NCBI RefSeq assembly: GCF_039523435.1
Contig: NZ_BAAAFH010000007.1
Location: forward strand, 382,183-446,182
Direction of reading: 5' to 3'
DNA from: Wandonia haliotis
Lineage (GTDB): Bacteria; Bacteroidota; Bacteroidia; Flavobacteriales_D; Crocinitomicaceae
DNA length: 64,000 nucleotides
The notes below the pieces were generated by a model. It was not told the origin of the DNA and ran no database searches. It worked only from the letters and a program-made list of their open reading frames with translations. This document shows positions 10,227 through 19,123 of the stretch, piece by piece (positions within the stretch are counted from its first letter, which is position 1; each line of letters opens with the position of its first letter). Position numbers and translations under genes: made by a program.

Positions 10227-11312
10227 TTACTCGGCGTGTAGATCATTCAGATCAGATAATACTTTCTGCTGATCTTCGAACTCGAAATGAATCTTCTGAT
10301 TGTTCTTCACTTTACGAAGCCCCTCAACCAGTATTTTATCTCCTTCCTTCAAGCCTTCTGTAACTACATACAAATGCGGCATTTCTGTCCCAACCGTAAT
10401 GTGGCGTGATTTCACTACGTTATTCGCATCTACCACGTAAACGTATTTTTTATCCAGAATTTCGAATGTCGCCTTCTGAGGAATCAAAAGAACATCTTTC
10501 AGAAAAACAGGCATTAGTATATTACCTGTTTCACCATGTCGGAGGATTTTATCCGGATTAGGGAATGTTGCACGGAAAGCGATATTTCCCGTTTCATTAT
10601 TAAAATCGGCTTCGATCGTCTCTACAACACCATCCTGTTTAAAAAGCTGATTGTTTGCCATCTGAAGTTTTACTTTCAAAAGACTATCTGATTTTACCCG
10701 GGTTATATAGTCGAGGTATTCAGCTTCAGGCACATTAAAATACACCCACATCTTGCTATTATCAGAGAGCTCTGTCAGTAACTCTCCTTCGTCCACCAAA
10801 CTTCCTAAACGTACATGAAACCGGTTCATTATTCCGTCAAAAGGAGCTCTGATTTCGGTAAATCCAAGATGCGCTTTCGCTAATGCTAACTCAGCTTTTG
10901 CTTTATCCAGATTTGCTTTCGACAGCGCCAGCTCATTCTTCGAAACGATATTACTATCTGCCAGACTTTTAGTATTTCCGAACTCTATTTCCGCAAAACT
11001 TGCTTCAGCCTGTGCCTTTTGCATTTCTGCCTGATAGATCAAAGGCATGATCTGAAACATCAGCTGACCTTTTTTTACAAATTGACCTTCGTCGACATAA
11101 ATAGTTTGCAGGTATCCTTTCTCCAACGCACGTATATCAATGTGCTGAATGGAGTGAATCTGACAAACATATTCGTGGTAAATTAGTGTATCACTTTTAA
11201 CCGGGCTGGTAACTACAAATTTTGCCTCTTCGTGTTTTTCGTGCTCTTCGTGTTTACAGCTTGTATAAAGTAATGCGGTGGTCAGATACATGAGAATTGA
11301 AATCCTCTTCAT
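10227..11312 (-). CDS. Periplasmic adaptor (membrane fusion protein) of the RND efflux system
   Basis: 361 residues. A lipoprotein signal ends at LLYTSC (Cys19), followed at once by a His/Glu-rich stretch (KHEEHEKHEE). The body has the AcrA/MexA order: half lipoyl domain (LEKGYLQTIYVDEGQFVKKG), alpha-hairpin (about 105-145), second half lipoyl (FTEIRAPFDGIMNRFHVRLG), then beta-barrel and membrane-proximal domains. It links the pump to the outer-membrane duct. It is first in the operon, so the regulatory region should lie at 11313-11531; there I see no local repressor gene and no clear -7/-33 pair, only a near match at the TAATTTG about 55 bases upstream. Confidence 0.9.
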   Translation of the reverse strand: MKRISILMYLTTALLYTSCKHEEHEKHEEAKFVVTSPVKSDTLIYHEYVCQIHSIQHIDIRALEKGYLQTIYVDEGQFVKKGQLMFQIMPLIYQAEMQKAQAEASFAEIEFGNTKSLADSNIVSKNELALSKANLDKAKAELALAKAHLGFTEIRAPFDGIMNRFHVRLGSLVDEGELLTELSDNSKMWVYFNVPEAEYLDYITRVKSDSLLKVKLQMANNQLFKQDGVVETIEADFNNETGNIAFRATFPNPDKILRHGETGNILMPVFLKDVLLIPQKATFEILDKKYVYVVDANNVVKSRHITVGTEMPHLYVVTEGLKEGDKILVEGLRKVKNNQKIHFEFEDQQKVLSDLNDLHAE

Positions 11313-11531
11313 AAATTTCTTTGTTTAAATTGATTATTTTTTGTTCTCTTGTGTTTGCAAATTATCACACAACACATGTATTGATTGAGAATCATTTTAT
11401 TCAGTAGAGAGTCTCCACTCTCCCATCTGATGCAATTCGATTTCATTTTTGGTTTTTGAATACATGAAACCGAAATACAGGGAAATAAATTACTTCCCGA
11501 TAAGGACCTGTAATAACAAGTCTTAAATCAA

Positions 11532-11981
11532 TTAAACAAGAAAGCTACGCCAGCAGTGGAAAAGAATAATTCGGGATACTTTTGATCGGTTAAGCAAGGT
11601 TTGCTCAAAATGTACTGCTGTATATTCCGATAAGATAACAACTGGTTCTAAACGAAATAAATCAAGCCCCGGATGACGATCCAGTTTTTTGTCAAAACCT
11701 TCATTCTCATTTTTCTCTTCCGACTCACCGGAATCAGAAGAAGAATCCCAGGGGGAACCTAAAGGATAAGAGGCATATTGATCCTGGTACGGATTTTCAG
11801 AATAACGATCACCTTCCGTACCATTTACAGATGCAGAAAGTAAAATATCAGAAAACTCAGTAGAAACAACGGTACCTGAAGAGTACCCTGCTGAAAAAAA
11901 AGAAAAAATAAAGTACAGGGAAACAAGAACCATTGTATTCACCTTATACTCAGACAATTTTCGCATACCTTTTCCTATCAC
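11532..11981 (-). CDS. Hypothetical small exported protein between the efflux and pilus-like operons
   Basis: 149 residues; a second possible start (MRKLSEYKVN) lies five codons in. A hydrophobic segment at about residues 16-34 is a signal peptide or membrane anchor. The middle is highly acidic and low complexity (Ser, Asp, Glu, Asn around residues 75-95), and the last 25 residues are basic and hydrophobic (SKVSRIILFHCWRSFLV). I do not recognise the family. It has its own promoter-like sequence at 11998-12029, so it need not belong to the upstream operon. It could be a real orphan gene or, less likely, a spurious frame. Confidence 0.45.
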   Translation of the reverse strand: MIGKGMRKLSEYKVNTMVLVSLYFIFSFFSAGYSSGTVVSTEFSDILLSASVNGTEGDRYSENPYQDQYASYPLGSPWDSSSDSGESEEKNENEGFDKKLDRHPGLDLFRLEPVVILSEYTAVHFEQTLLNRSKVSRIILFHCWRSFLV

Positions 11982-11997
11982 TTGTCTATTTCTAAAG

Positions 11998-12029
11998 CAA
12001 AGGTATTACAAATTGGAAGTTCCATGCAA
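11998..12029 (-). promoter_or_regulatory. Promoter: TTG-N21-TACCTTTG
   Basis: On the minus strand a perfect TAnnTTTG box (complement of 11998-12005) has a TTG -33 element 21 bases upstream (complement of 12027-12029). It sits 16 bases before the 149-residue gene at 11981. Confidence 0.45.
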
Positions 12030-12075
12030 TCATTTATCATTTTTTTGCATTTAATTTCCTGATATACGTCAACTA

Positions 12076-12612
12076 TTACTTTACAGGACGCCAAAAGTTC
12101 TGAAGAAGTATGGTTGTATGTAATTCGTTCTTTTGAAGTATCCGGTTGGTTGTTAGCCGCAGAGTAGATGATACAAGGCGGGCGTATGGAAAACTTTTTT
12201 CCAGTTTATATAGAAACCGTGTTGTTTGAACAAACCCTCCTTTCAGTGTAATCGCATTGGTGTTTATGGTAAAGTCCGGATGATCGTACGTATAGACCTC
12301 TTCTATCTTTTCAATCGAAAGACCGGCACTCTCCTGCTCAAAAAAGGAAAGAAACCTTTGTTGTACCTGCTCATTGGGAACGTTTTCTTTTCCCACCATT
12401 CGGTTGATCAGGTTCAGTTCGTTCTGTTTCGTTTTTAAACGTTCTACAGATGTTGAGGCCTCAATTTTCTTTTCCTCCAACTCGTTATTTAAACCGATCA
12501 AATCCAGGGTTACGCTAAACGAACGTTTATAGGCTGCCGCTGCAAGAAGCACAAACACAACCGCCAATGCAAATTTCTTTTGTTTAAAGGAGTATTTCGC
12601 AAACAAATTCAT
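12076..12612 (-). CDS. PilO/GspM-like inner-membrane assembly protein
   Basis: 178 residues: a short cytoplasmic N-terminus, one membrane helix (about 14-28), a periplasmic coiled coil (about 35-75, ELEEKKIEAS onward), then a small alpha/beta domain with the segment ITLKGGFVQTTRFLYKLEKSF, which matches the ferredoxin-like domain of PilO-type proteins (ITLKGxY..L..FL..LE). It should pair with the PilN part of the neighbouring protein to form the inner-membrane platform around the pilus or secretion motor. Its start overlaps the upstream gene by four bases (ATGA). Last gene of the nine-gene operon. The assignment is by topology, fold-level motif and position. Confidence 0.65.
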   Translation of the reverse strand: MNLFAKYSFKQKKFALAVVFVLLAAAAYKRSFSVTLDLIGLNNELEEKKIEASTSVERLKTKQNELNLINRMVGKENVPNEQVQQRFLSFFEQESAGLSIEKIEEVYTYDHPDFTINTNAITLKGGFVQTTRFLYKLEKSFPYARLVSSTLRLTTNRILQKNELHTTILLQNFWRPVK

Positions 12613-13766
12613 CGGATTCGTATTCTTAACGTAAATGAAGCATTCTGTTTTTCCGGATTCCGCTCAAAGTTCAAAATCTCGGTTTTAGCTACCCAGTTTT
12701 GTTCGTTGAGCCTGGCTATCCATTCATCAATAGAAGCGGTATTATTAGTAGTTCCACTCACATATACCGAAGACTGCTCAAACTCTGTCTTTACTTTTTG
12801 TTTCAGTTTCTTGTCGAGTGGAAAGGTTCTGATCTCCACCAGATTTATTGTAGTTGGAAGTGACTTACCTATTCTGTCCAGATAAAAGGATAAGTAATTA
12901 TGCTTCAAAATTCCACTTGTTGAAATTAACTGGTACTTCCTCTTTATTTCCTGATCCAGCAGGTCTATTTTATTGAGATTATCCGAATAGATCATTATTT
13001 CGTCTTCTATTGCCGCATTCTTCTTCAATAGATTTCCCTGGTAGAAATAGTTTGCCAACAATGCTGATAAAAAGAAAACTAACATAAATAATCCCAGTTT
13101 TTCAAACTGACGTTTATCCGAAAAGTTGGCTCGTCGCTGTTCTTTTTCCTGTTCATCCAAAATGGAACAACGGTCTTTTTCGTTTAGGTAATTCCACCCA
13201 GCAATTGCACCAAATACCTCCTGCCCCAAAATATTTCCCAGAAACTCAACCTTCCTGTCTTTCGTATCCGAAACAGAAAACCCGGTTTGACCATAATCAA
13301 ATTCAAATCCGGGTACTTTTACAGGGACTGTTTCCAGATCCGGGCGAAAAGCGACAAACGGACCTAAAAGAACATCTACAACCTGATCTTTACAAAAGTT
13401 AAGTTTTTCTATCACCTCATCTGCCGGTTCTTTTCGCATAAAAGAAACCAAACGAAGATTTGTAGCATCCTGAAAAGCACTTATGAAATCACTTTTGCTA
13501 GCATTGACAATCAGGTTATCTAAATAATTGTCCTGAGGAGCTACTGTCCTGTTAAGTACTCCTTTTCCAAAGAAATGAACCAGAACAGGTAATTTTCGAT
13601 TTACCTTTTTTTGCAAAGCTTCTACCTCCCGATGAGTCTCAGCTTCGATGGTAATTGTCTTTCCCTTTTTTTTCAGTACAGCAAAATGATATACCGGTAC
13701 TTTCTCCGTAAATTCTACGGAAATTACCTGTATACCTGTTCTTTTATGTCTGAAAAGCTGTGTCAT
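12609..13766 (-). CDS. PilM-PilN (GspL-like) fusion protein
   Basis: 385 residues. Residues 1-220 form a cytoplasmic domain that looks like a diverged actin-like PilM/GspL domain: secondary structure is compatible but no clean ATP-binding motif is visible. A single membrane helix follows (about 223-243), then a coiled coil and a PilN-like periplasmic domain (about 255-385). The layout equals GspL, or PilM fused to PilN. It would connect the cytoplasmic ATPase to periplasmic PilO. Start overlaps the secretin stop by one base (TAATG). Function is inferred from layout and operon position, not from a strong sequence signature. Confidence 0.6.
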   Translation of the reverse strand: MTQLFRHKRTGIQVISVEFTEKVPVYHFAVLKKKGKTITIEAETHREVEALQKKVNRKLPVLVHFFGKGVLNRTVAPQDNYLDNLIVNASKSDFISAFQDATNLRLVSFMRKEPADEVIEKLNFCKDQVVDVLLGPFVAFRPDLETVPVKVPGFEFDYGQTGFSVSDTKDRKVEFLGNILGQEVFGAIAGWNYLNEKDRCSILDEQEKEQRRANFSDKRQFEKLGLFMLVFFLSALLANYFYQGNLLKKNAAIEDEIMIYSDNLNKIDLLDQEIKRKYQLISTSGILKHNYLSFYLDRIGKSLPTTINLVEIRTFPLDKKLKQKVKTEFEQSSVYVSGTTNNTASIDEWIARLNEQNWVAKTEILNFERNPEKQNASFTLRIRIR

Positions 13767-15697
13767 TAATACGTAACTGTTGGACGAATCAGAATGTGAA
13801 GTTTTGATTTATCGCGTGTTTTCGAACGGCTACTAAGTAACCACTTGAGAATCGGGATACGAGACAAAACGGGAACTCCTGACCCTGTATCCCGTTTGGA
13901 TTTTTTCTCCAAACCTCCCATCAAAATTACCTCACCATTCTTTACTCGCACCAGAGATTCAAAGGTTTGCGTGGACTTATTAGGCGGTGCCGTCGGATCT
14001 GACTGTTCCCCAAAATCATTTTGACCAACCGATATTTCCAGAGTAACATGCTCGTCAGCCGATACAAAAGGTTTAATCTTCACTTCAAGTTTTGCCTGGA
14101 TCGGTGTCCATACTTTCGAACTTTGAACATTGGCATTTCCAACTACATTGGATACCTGTACCCGCTCTTGTTGGTAGTACCTCTCCTCTCCTATTGCAAT
14201 GGATGCTTCGTGTCCGTTAAGTGTAGAAATCTTCGGCGTTGATTCCATCTCGATAACATTGTTTGACTCCAGAGCCTGAAGAGAAAGGAAAAAGTCAGAA
14301 GTCACTTTACCCAGATTTAAAATCCCAAATCCATTAATCGCATCAATAATTGCATTAACGGACGTTGAGTTCAGGTTCATATCAAAGTTCGGAAAGATTT
14401 CACCGGAAGTTTCCTGATTATTCGCATCCAGCGCCGCCTTAATTCCGGTCGAAACGGTACTTCCTCGTTGCGAATACATAATTATAATATCTATCTGAAC
14501 CATAGGAACAACCTGATCAATAGAATACAAAAATGTTTTCAACTCTTCAATTCTACGGGAAGATCCGGATACGACAAAGGCATTTAACTCAATAAACTCG
14601 AACAGTTCCAAATCTGTTATCAAGTCCTTTGGAATGGAAGATTTCACATTCTCAATAGTTCGGTTTTCTAACTTTATTAATTGGGTAGATCGCAGTCCTT
14701 CGGATTTCTGCTCTCCGATAATAAACGTTCGGTTTTCAAGCTTGTAAGAGTACTTTGTCCCATTCAAAAGTTTCCGTAATAGATCTTCAAAAGAAATATT
14801 TGCCACATTTAATGTCGCTTTTCCTTCCGGAACGGCATACAGAAAATAATGTTCATTCAGTTCCTGTGCAGCATACTGTATCAGTTCTCCTATACTCGCA
14901 TTTTCTGCCTTTACGGTGATCAACCCTTCAGGAGTAGTGACCAACTCAACACCTTCCGATAAACTGAAATCCGGCATTCCTTTACCTCCGTTCGAATTCC
15001 TGGCATTTCTTGCTGTATTTTGGGAGACATTATCTTTTTCCGCAGGGGATAAATAGTGAATATTATTTTCATCCGTTGAATAATTCAGATCATTAGCTTT
15101 TGCAATCATCTCCATAACCTGCTCAAAAGGACGGTTTGCAAAATAACCGGACACTGCTTTGTTTTTTATCGAAGAGGACACGACAACATTCTCTCCCGAA
15201 AGTCGTGTGATTTTTTCGGCAACCTGCAGTAAGGTGTCATTCGACAAATCTACTGTCAGGAATTTATTCGAATTATTATACGCTACTTCAGGATCTTTTG
15301 GTTGATATACGGGAACAACCTTTTGAGGTGCAGGCTTCTTTTTAAAAGCCAGAATCGACCCTATAAAACTGATGTTCAACTCGTAATTATTGTACAAAAA
15401 GACAAAGACATCTTTAACTCTTGCATCAAAAAAGTTATACGAAACCAAATCCGTCAAAGCGGGGTCTACACTCAGATTCAGGTTATTTTCAAGCCCAATT
15501 GAGTTCAACAGATCTGCGAGAGAAATATTGGAAACATTCAATTGCACCTGGTTATTCAACCCTAACTGAACATAGGAGAGTGAATCCAGTTTCTGCTCCA
15601 GTTGTGCAGAGGTCATCTGTGAGAATGATGAAACATGAGTTGCAACCACCAGCAGAGCAGTTAACAACAAATGATATATATTTCGTTTGGTATTCAT
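13766..15697 (-). CDS. Secretin (PilQ/GspD-like outer-membrane channel)
   Basis: 643 residues. A Sec signal peptide (LLLTALLVVATHVSSFSQ) is followed by short N-terminal domains of the STN/N0 type (for example VNISLADLLNSIGLENNLNLSV), a secretin N region with the RIEELKTFLYSIDQ segment, and the secretin core (about 395-643) that starts near VPMVQIDIIIMYSQRG and ends with the signature VPVLSRIPILKWLLSS and a TELHIL-like tail (SKLHILIRPTV). It forms the multimeric outer-membrane gate of the apparatus. It lies eight bases after the ATPase stop. No pilotin gene is recognisable nearby. It has no C-terminal S-domain extension. Confidence 0.88.
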   Translation of the reverse strand: MNTKRNIYHLLLTALLVVATHVSSFSQMTSAQLEQKLDSLSYVQLGLNNQVQLNVSNISLADLLNSIGLENNLNLSVDPALTDLVSYNFFDARVKDVFVFLYNNYELNISFIGSILAFKKKPAPQKVVPVYQPKDPEVAYNNSNKFLTVDLSNDTLLQVAEKITRLSGENVVVSSSIKNKAVSGYFANRPFEQVMEMIAKANDLNYSTDENNIHYLSPAEKDNVSQNTARNARNSNGGKGMPDFSLSEGVELVTTPEGLITVKAENASIGELIQYAAQELNEHYFLYAVPEGKATLNVANISFEDLLRKLLNGTKYSYKLENRTFIIGEQKSEGLRSTQLIKLENRTIENVKSSIPKDLITDLELFEFIELNAFVVSGSSRRIEELKTFLYSIDQVVPMVQIDIIIMYSQRGSTVSTGIKAALDANNQETSGEIFPNFDMNLNSTSVNAIIDAINGFGILNLGKVTSDFFLSLQALESNNVIEMESTPKISTLNGHEASIAIGEERYYQQERVQVSNVVGNANVQSSKVWTPIQAKLEVKIKPFVSADEHVTLEISVGQNDFGEQSDPTAPPNKSTQTFESLVRVKNGEVILMGGLEKKSKRDTGSGVPVLSRIPILKWLLSSRSKTRDKSKLHILIRPTVTY

Positions 15698-15705
15698 TAT
15701 CAGTT

Positions 15706-17127
15706 TTATTGATTCAACAGAAACGGGTAAACTTCCTCAAGTGTCGTAACTCCCGATTTCCACAAAGAGTCTGCCCGTTCACCAATGCTTTTTATTCCTC
15801 TGGTAGTAAGCAAGTCTTCGACTCTCATGTTCTGTTCTTTAATGCAATTACTTAATTCGTTATCAATAGGTATAATCTCATAAATAGCTTGTCGTCCTTT
15901 GTACCCGGTATAATGACAGCTTTCACATCCTACCGCTACAAAATGTTCTTCCGGAGCATGTGACCTGTCATATTGTAATGGTAAATCAGCCTCAGAAACA
16001 GGCGCCAACATTTTACAATCATTACAGAGTTTTCGCACCAGTCGCTGAGCCACCGAACAGTTAATTGTGTTGGATAGAAGAAACGGAGGTACTCCCATAT
16101 CAATCAATCTGGAGATGGTCCCCCATGCAGAATTGGTATGGATAGTAGACAGCACAAGGTGCCCTGTCAAAGCCGCCCTGATAGCCATCTGAGCTGTTTC
16201 ACTATCCCGAATTTCCCCCAACATAATGACATCCGGATCCTGACGCAAAAAGGATCGCAAGGCTGCTGTAAATGTCAACCCAATATCTTCTTTTAGCTGC
16301 ACCTGATTGATTCCTTCCAGTGTATATTCAATAGGGTCCTCGACAGTAACAATATTTCTTTTTTCCTCGTTGAGTAATTTTAACGTGGCATAAAGGGTTG
16401 TTGTCTTTCCCGACCCCGTAGGACCAGATATAAGGATGATTCCGTTTGGCTTTTTGATTCCTTCCTGGTAATCCTTTAACTCTTTTTCGGACATTCCTAC
16501 TGAGTCAATGCTAATGGAGGAAGCATCATGTCCCAAAATCCTCAGAACAATCTTTTCTCCATGCAATGTAGGAAGGATAGAAACCCGAATATCAAAATCA
16601 CCGTATTGAATACGTCCGTCCTGTGGAAGTCTCTTTTCTGAAATATCCAGATTGGAACGGATCTTTACTTTATTGACCAGTTCGGGATAATTCTCCAACG
16701 GAATTGAGTAGCGTTCTATCAAATGACCGTCTATCCGTATTCTTACTCTTCCTCTGTCCTCATAAATTTCAATATGAATATCACTACTTCCCAATGCATC
16801 TGCCTCCATGATAATCCGATCGACAAAATCCGTATCTGCATTGATTTTCAATTCAGAAGTACCCCTATGCCCCGCATCTGCCTGACGATAATATGTCCCC
16901 AGTGCCTGACGCACAGTTAAAGAGTCTTTCTTTTCCAACACAACCCTTGCCCCCAGAATCACTTCCAACTCTTCGCGAACCAACTGTTCATCCATTTCCT
17001 CATCCAGATAGAAGTGGTGTACGTCTCCCGATTTATCCTTCGGAACAATCCGGAAATGCCATGCCAACTCCGACTTGAGAGACTGTTGCAATTCCTGTGT
17101 AAGTTCTATTTTCTCTTGTTTATCCAA
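15706..17127 (-). CDS. GspE/PilB-type assembly ATPase
   Basis: 473 residues. An N-terminal domain (about 1-95) is followed by the ATPase core: the arginine-rich region around residues 125-140, Walker A GPTGSGKT (235-242), Asp box (IVTVEDPIEY, 259-268), Walker B (DPDVIMLGEIRD, 297-308) and His box (TGHLVLSTIHTN, 321-332). A zinc-binding CxxC pair (Cys368/Cys371 and Cys401/Cys404) is present, a mark of GspE/PilB extension ATPases and absent from PilT retraction ATPases. It powers pseudopilin assembly. The gene overlaps the prepilin peptidase by eight bases. No PilT-like gene is present in the window. Confidence 0.95.
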   Translation of the reverse strand: MDKQEKIELTQELQQSLKSELAWHFRIVPKDKSGDVHHFYLDEEMDEQLVREELEVILGARVVLEKKDSLTVRQALGTYYRQADAGHRGTSELKINADTDFVDRIIMEADALGSSDIHIEIYEDRGRVRIRIDGHLIERYSIPLENYPELVNKVKIRSNLDISEKRLPQDGRIQYGDFDIRVSILPTLHGEKIVLRILGHDASSISIDSVGMSEKELKDYQEGIKKPNGIILISGPTGSGKTTTLYATLKLLNEEKRNIVTVEDPIEYTLEGINQVQLKEDIGLTFTAALRSFLRQDPDVIMLGEIRDSETAQMAIRAALTGHLVLSTIHTNSAWGTISRLIDMGVPPFLLSNTINCSVAQRLVRKLCNDCKMLAPVSEADLPLQYDRSHAPEEHFVAVGCESCHYTGYKGRQAIYEIIPIDNELSNCIKEQNMRVEDLLTTRGIKSIGERADSLWKSGVTTLEEVYPFLLNQ

Positions 17128-17605
17128 TCAGAAAAGAATTAAAGTCCGGAAGAATTAAAAAATAGTTCAGCGGAATATAGGCTAACAGAAATAGTGCAAA
17201 AAAACCTGCATACGGAACCGTTCCTACCTGACGAAACCTACTTATCACCAAAGTAAGGATCAAGGTAAATAGGGTTCCGGAAATAACAAGAAGCATAAAC
17301 TCAAAGTTGTCTGCAACGGGAGTGATCGCTAATAAGAACAGTATATCTCCCCAACCAAAATAGTCCCGTGTAAGGTTCGTCAGTTTTTTATTTCGAAGAG
17401 AAACATATAGCGTCAGAAAAAAAAGAAGGGTAACTACGAATAAACCATTAAAGACAATGATTTGTAGCCCCTGAGGAGAACGAAAGAAAGTTAACGAGAC
17501 GAAAAGCATCGGTAATAACAGCCAATGTACAGACCTGTACTTCAAGTCCTGAAACACCAGTAGCGACAACAGTGATACGATAATTCCCAAAAACACCAAT
17601 TGCAT
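17120..17605 (-). CDS. Minimal prepilin peptidase (A24 family, peptidase domain only)
   Basis: 161 residues, all membrane-embedded (about five to six helices). The two catalytic aspartates of A24 peptidases are visible: Asp20 in FQDLKYR and Asp87 in the GWGD motif (84-87). Full-length PilD/GspO enzymes are about 250-290 residues and carry an N-terminal cytoplasmic methyltransferase/zinc domain with CxxC motifs; that part is missing here, so the protein is of the short TadV/FlaK-like kind. It should cleave the leader peptides of the three prepilins encoded in the same operon. Whether it also N-methylates is doubtful. Confidence 0.82.
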   Translation of the reverse strand: MQLVFLGIIVSLLSLLVFQDLKYRSVHWLLLPMLFVSLTFFRSPQGLQIIVFNGLFVVTLLFFLTLYVSLRNKKLTNLTRDYFGWGDILFLLAITPVADNFEFMLLVISGTLFTLILTLVISRFRQVGTVPYAGFFALFLLAYIPLNYFLILPDFNSFLIG

Positions 17606-17606
17606 A

Positions 17607-18035
17607 TCAATCTTTTTGCACCTCTTTTACCGTCCCTGTCTCATCAACTTCCCAGATATTAAATTTTCCATCTCCGTTGAAATCGACTACGGCTTCGGCC
17701 TTGGCACGGAATCCTGTAGTAGATGATTCGATTAACTCTACTCTGTAATTTGCCCGTCCTCCCTCCGTCACCAATTTATTCGGCACATAATCAATATCAC
17801 TTAACTCCGAGGCGTATTTCGAATATTGCAGGAAATAACTGTACTGCAAGGTATATACATTATTCAGTGCACTTTGTGCTTCAATAGATTTTGCCCTTGA
17901 AGCCACGGCCGTCTGGTTAGGAACAACAAGCATTATCAAAATTCCGATCACTGCCAGAACAATAAGAATTTCGGCAAGTGAAAAGGCTTTAACATGTCCT
18001 TTCTTTCGGGTGGTATGTTTCATTTGTCGCTTCAT
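17607..18035 (-). CDS. Major pseudopilin (GspG/PilA-like)
   Basis: 142 residues. A basic leader ends at Ala17, then FSLAEILIVLAVIGIL: a type III prepilin motif with Phe at +1 and Glu at +5 (Glu22). The conserved hydrophobic helix runs to about residue 40. The C-terminal part has an exact 12-residue EF-hand-like loop, DFNGDGKFNIWE (118-129), with Asp, Asn, Asp, Gly and Glu at positions 1, 3, 5, 6 and 12. Calcium is a known structural ligand in GspG, though through a differently built loop. Start and upstream stop overlap by one base (TAATG). Probably the main filament subunit, because it is the only one with the classic GspG layout. Confidence 0.85.
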   Translation of the reverse strand: MKRQMKHTTRKKGHVKAFSLAEILIVLAVIGILIMLVVPNQTAVASRAKSIEAQSALNNVYTLQYSYFLQYSKYASELSDIDYVPNKLVTEGGRANYRVELIESSTTGFRAKAEAVVDFNGDGKFNIWEVDETGTVKEVQKD

Positions 18036-19123
18036 TACTGAATCACTTCACTTAGATTAAACATTGGCAGATACATTGCGATCATAATAACTCCCACAAT
18101 ACCCCCTATCAGGATAATAATAATGGGTTCGATCAGGGTTCCTATCAATTTTGTCTGGTATTCAATATCACTGTTTAATTGTATAGTAACTCTTTCAAAT
18201 GTAGTATCCAACTGGTTAATCTCTTCTGCTATTTTAACTAAGGAGATAAATCTCCGGTCAAAGATAGGAAAATTAGACAAACCCGCATGTAAACTATTCC
18301 CCCTGAGAATTTCTTTTCGGGCGTTTGTCAGTGCCACCTCAATCGGATAAAAACCAATCATCTCAGAGACCAGATCCAAGGACTTCACCAGCGGGGTTCT
18401 GGAAACCATCAAAAGGCTCATACTCTGTGCAAAACGAGCCAGATAAATTTTTCTAAATAGTTTTCCGAAAATAGGAGCATTCAGTAACAGCTTACCTGTC
18501 AGATCACGGTACCACACTTCTTTTCTTTGTGTAACGTGAAGCAATACAATGGTTACGATTATCCCTAGAACTCCCAACAGGATGTAGGAAAAATTCTCTG
18601 AAAAGGCAATTATTTTCTGTGTCAACCAGGGCAATTCTTTTCCGAATTGCTGAAAAACTTCCTGGAACATCGGAACCACTGTACTAAGCATGAAATAGAG
18701 AACTCCGAAAGTAATCATCAGGACAAATCCCGGGTACGTAAATACACTCACCATTTGCTTTCTCAACTTCACTTTTTCTTCAAAGTATTTCCCCAACTGG
18801 TGGAGGACAATTTTCAACTTCCCTGCTTCTTCACCAATCCGGATACTTTGATATTCATAAGGAGAAAAATTTCCACTCTTTCGCATAGCTTCAGAAAGGT
18901 TATCTCCTTTAACGATGGATTCCTTGATAAAAAGAAAAGCTTCTTTCTTCGCTTTCTTATCCTGCTCTTCAATCAGAATATCAAGGGAGCGTTTTATGTC
19001 CATTCCTGCATCCAACAATGAAGCAAATTCCGAATAAAAATACTCTTTCGCCTTGTCATTCAGGACAGGTCCTAAACGAATATCTGTATTTAACTTCTCC
19101 CAAAGACTAGTTGATTGTTCCAT
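18035..19123 (-). CDS. PilC/GspF-type inner-membrane platform protein
   Basis: 362 residues with two related GspF domains: the first at about residues 28-150 (FASLLDAGMDIKRSLDIL) and the second at about 230-350 (FAQSMSLLMVSRTPLVKSLDLV). Three membrane helices are visible, near residues 130-150, 178-200 and 330-352. This protein anchors the ATPase and pilus base in the cytoplasmic membrane. It overlaps the upstream pseudopilin gene by 17 bases and the downstream pilin by one. Confidence 0.92.
   Translation of the reverse strand: MEQSTSLWEKLNTDIRLGPVLNDKAKEYFYSEFASLLDAGMDIKRSLDILIEEQDKKAKKEAFLFIKESIVKGDNLSEAMRKSGNFSPYEYQSIRIGEEAGKLKIVLHQLGKYFEEKVKLRKQMVSVFTYPGFVLMITFGVLYFMLSTVVPMFQEVFQQFGKELPWLTQKIIAFSENFSYILLGVLGIIVTIVLLHVTQRKEVWYRDLTGKLLLNAPIFGKLFRKIYLARFAQSMSLLMVSRTPLVKSLDLVSEMIGFYPIEVALTNARKEILRGNSLHAGLSNFPIFDRRFISLVKIAEEINQLDTTFERVTIQLNSDIEYQTKLIGTLIEPIIIILIGGIVGVIMIAMYLPMFNLSEVIQ

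Noticed and set aside
6958..11312. Heavy-metal (CusA-like) efflux system
   Set aside because: The permease has the HAE1 paired-Asp TM4 motif and lacks the HME signature; only the adaptor's His-rich start hints at metals.
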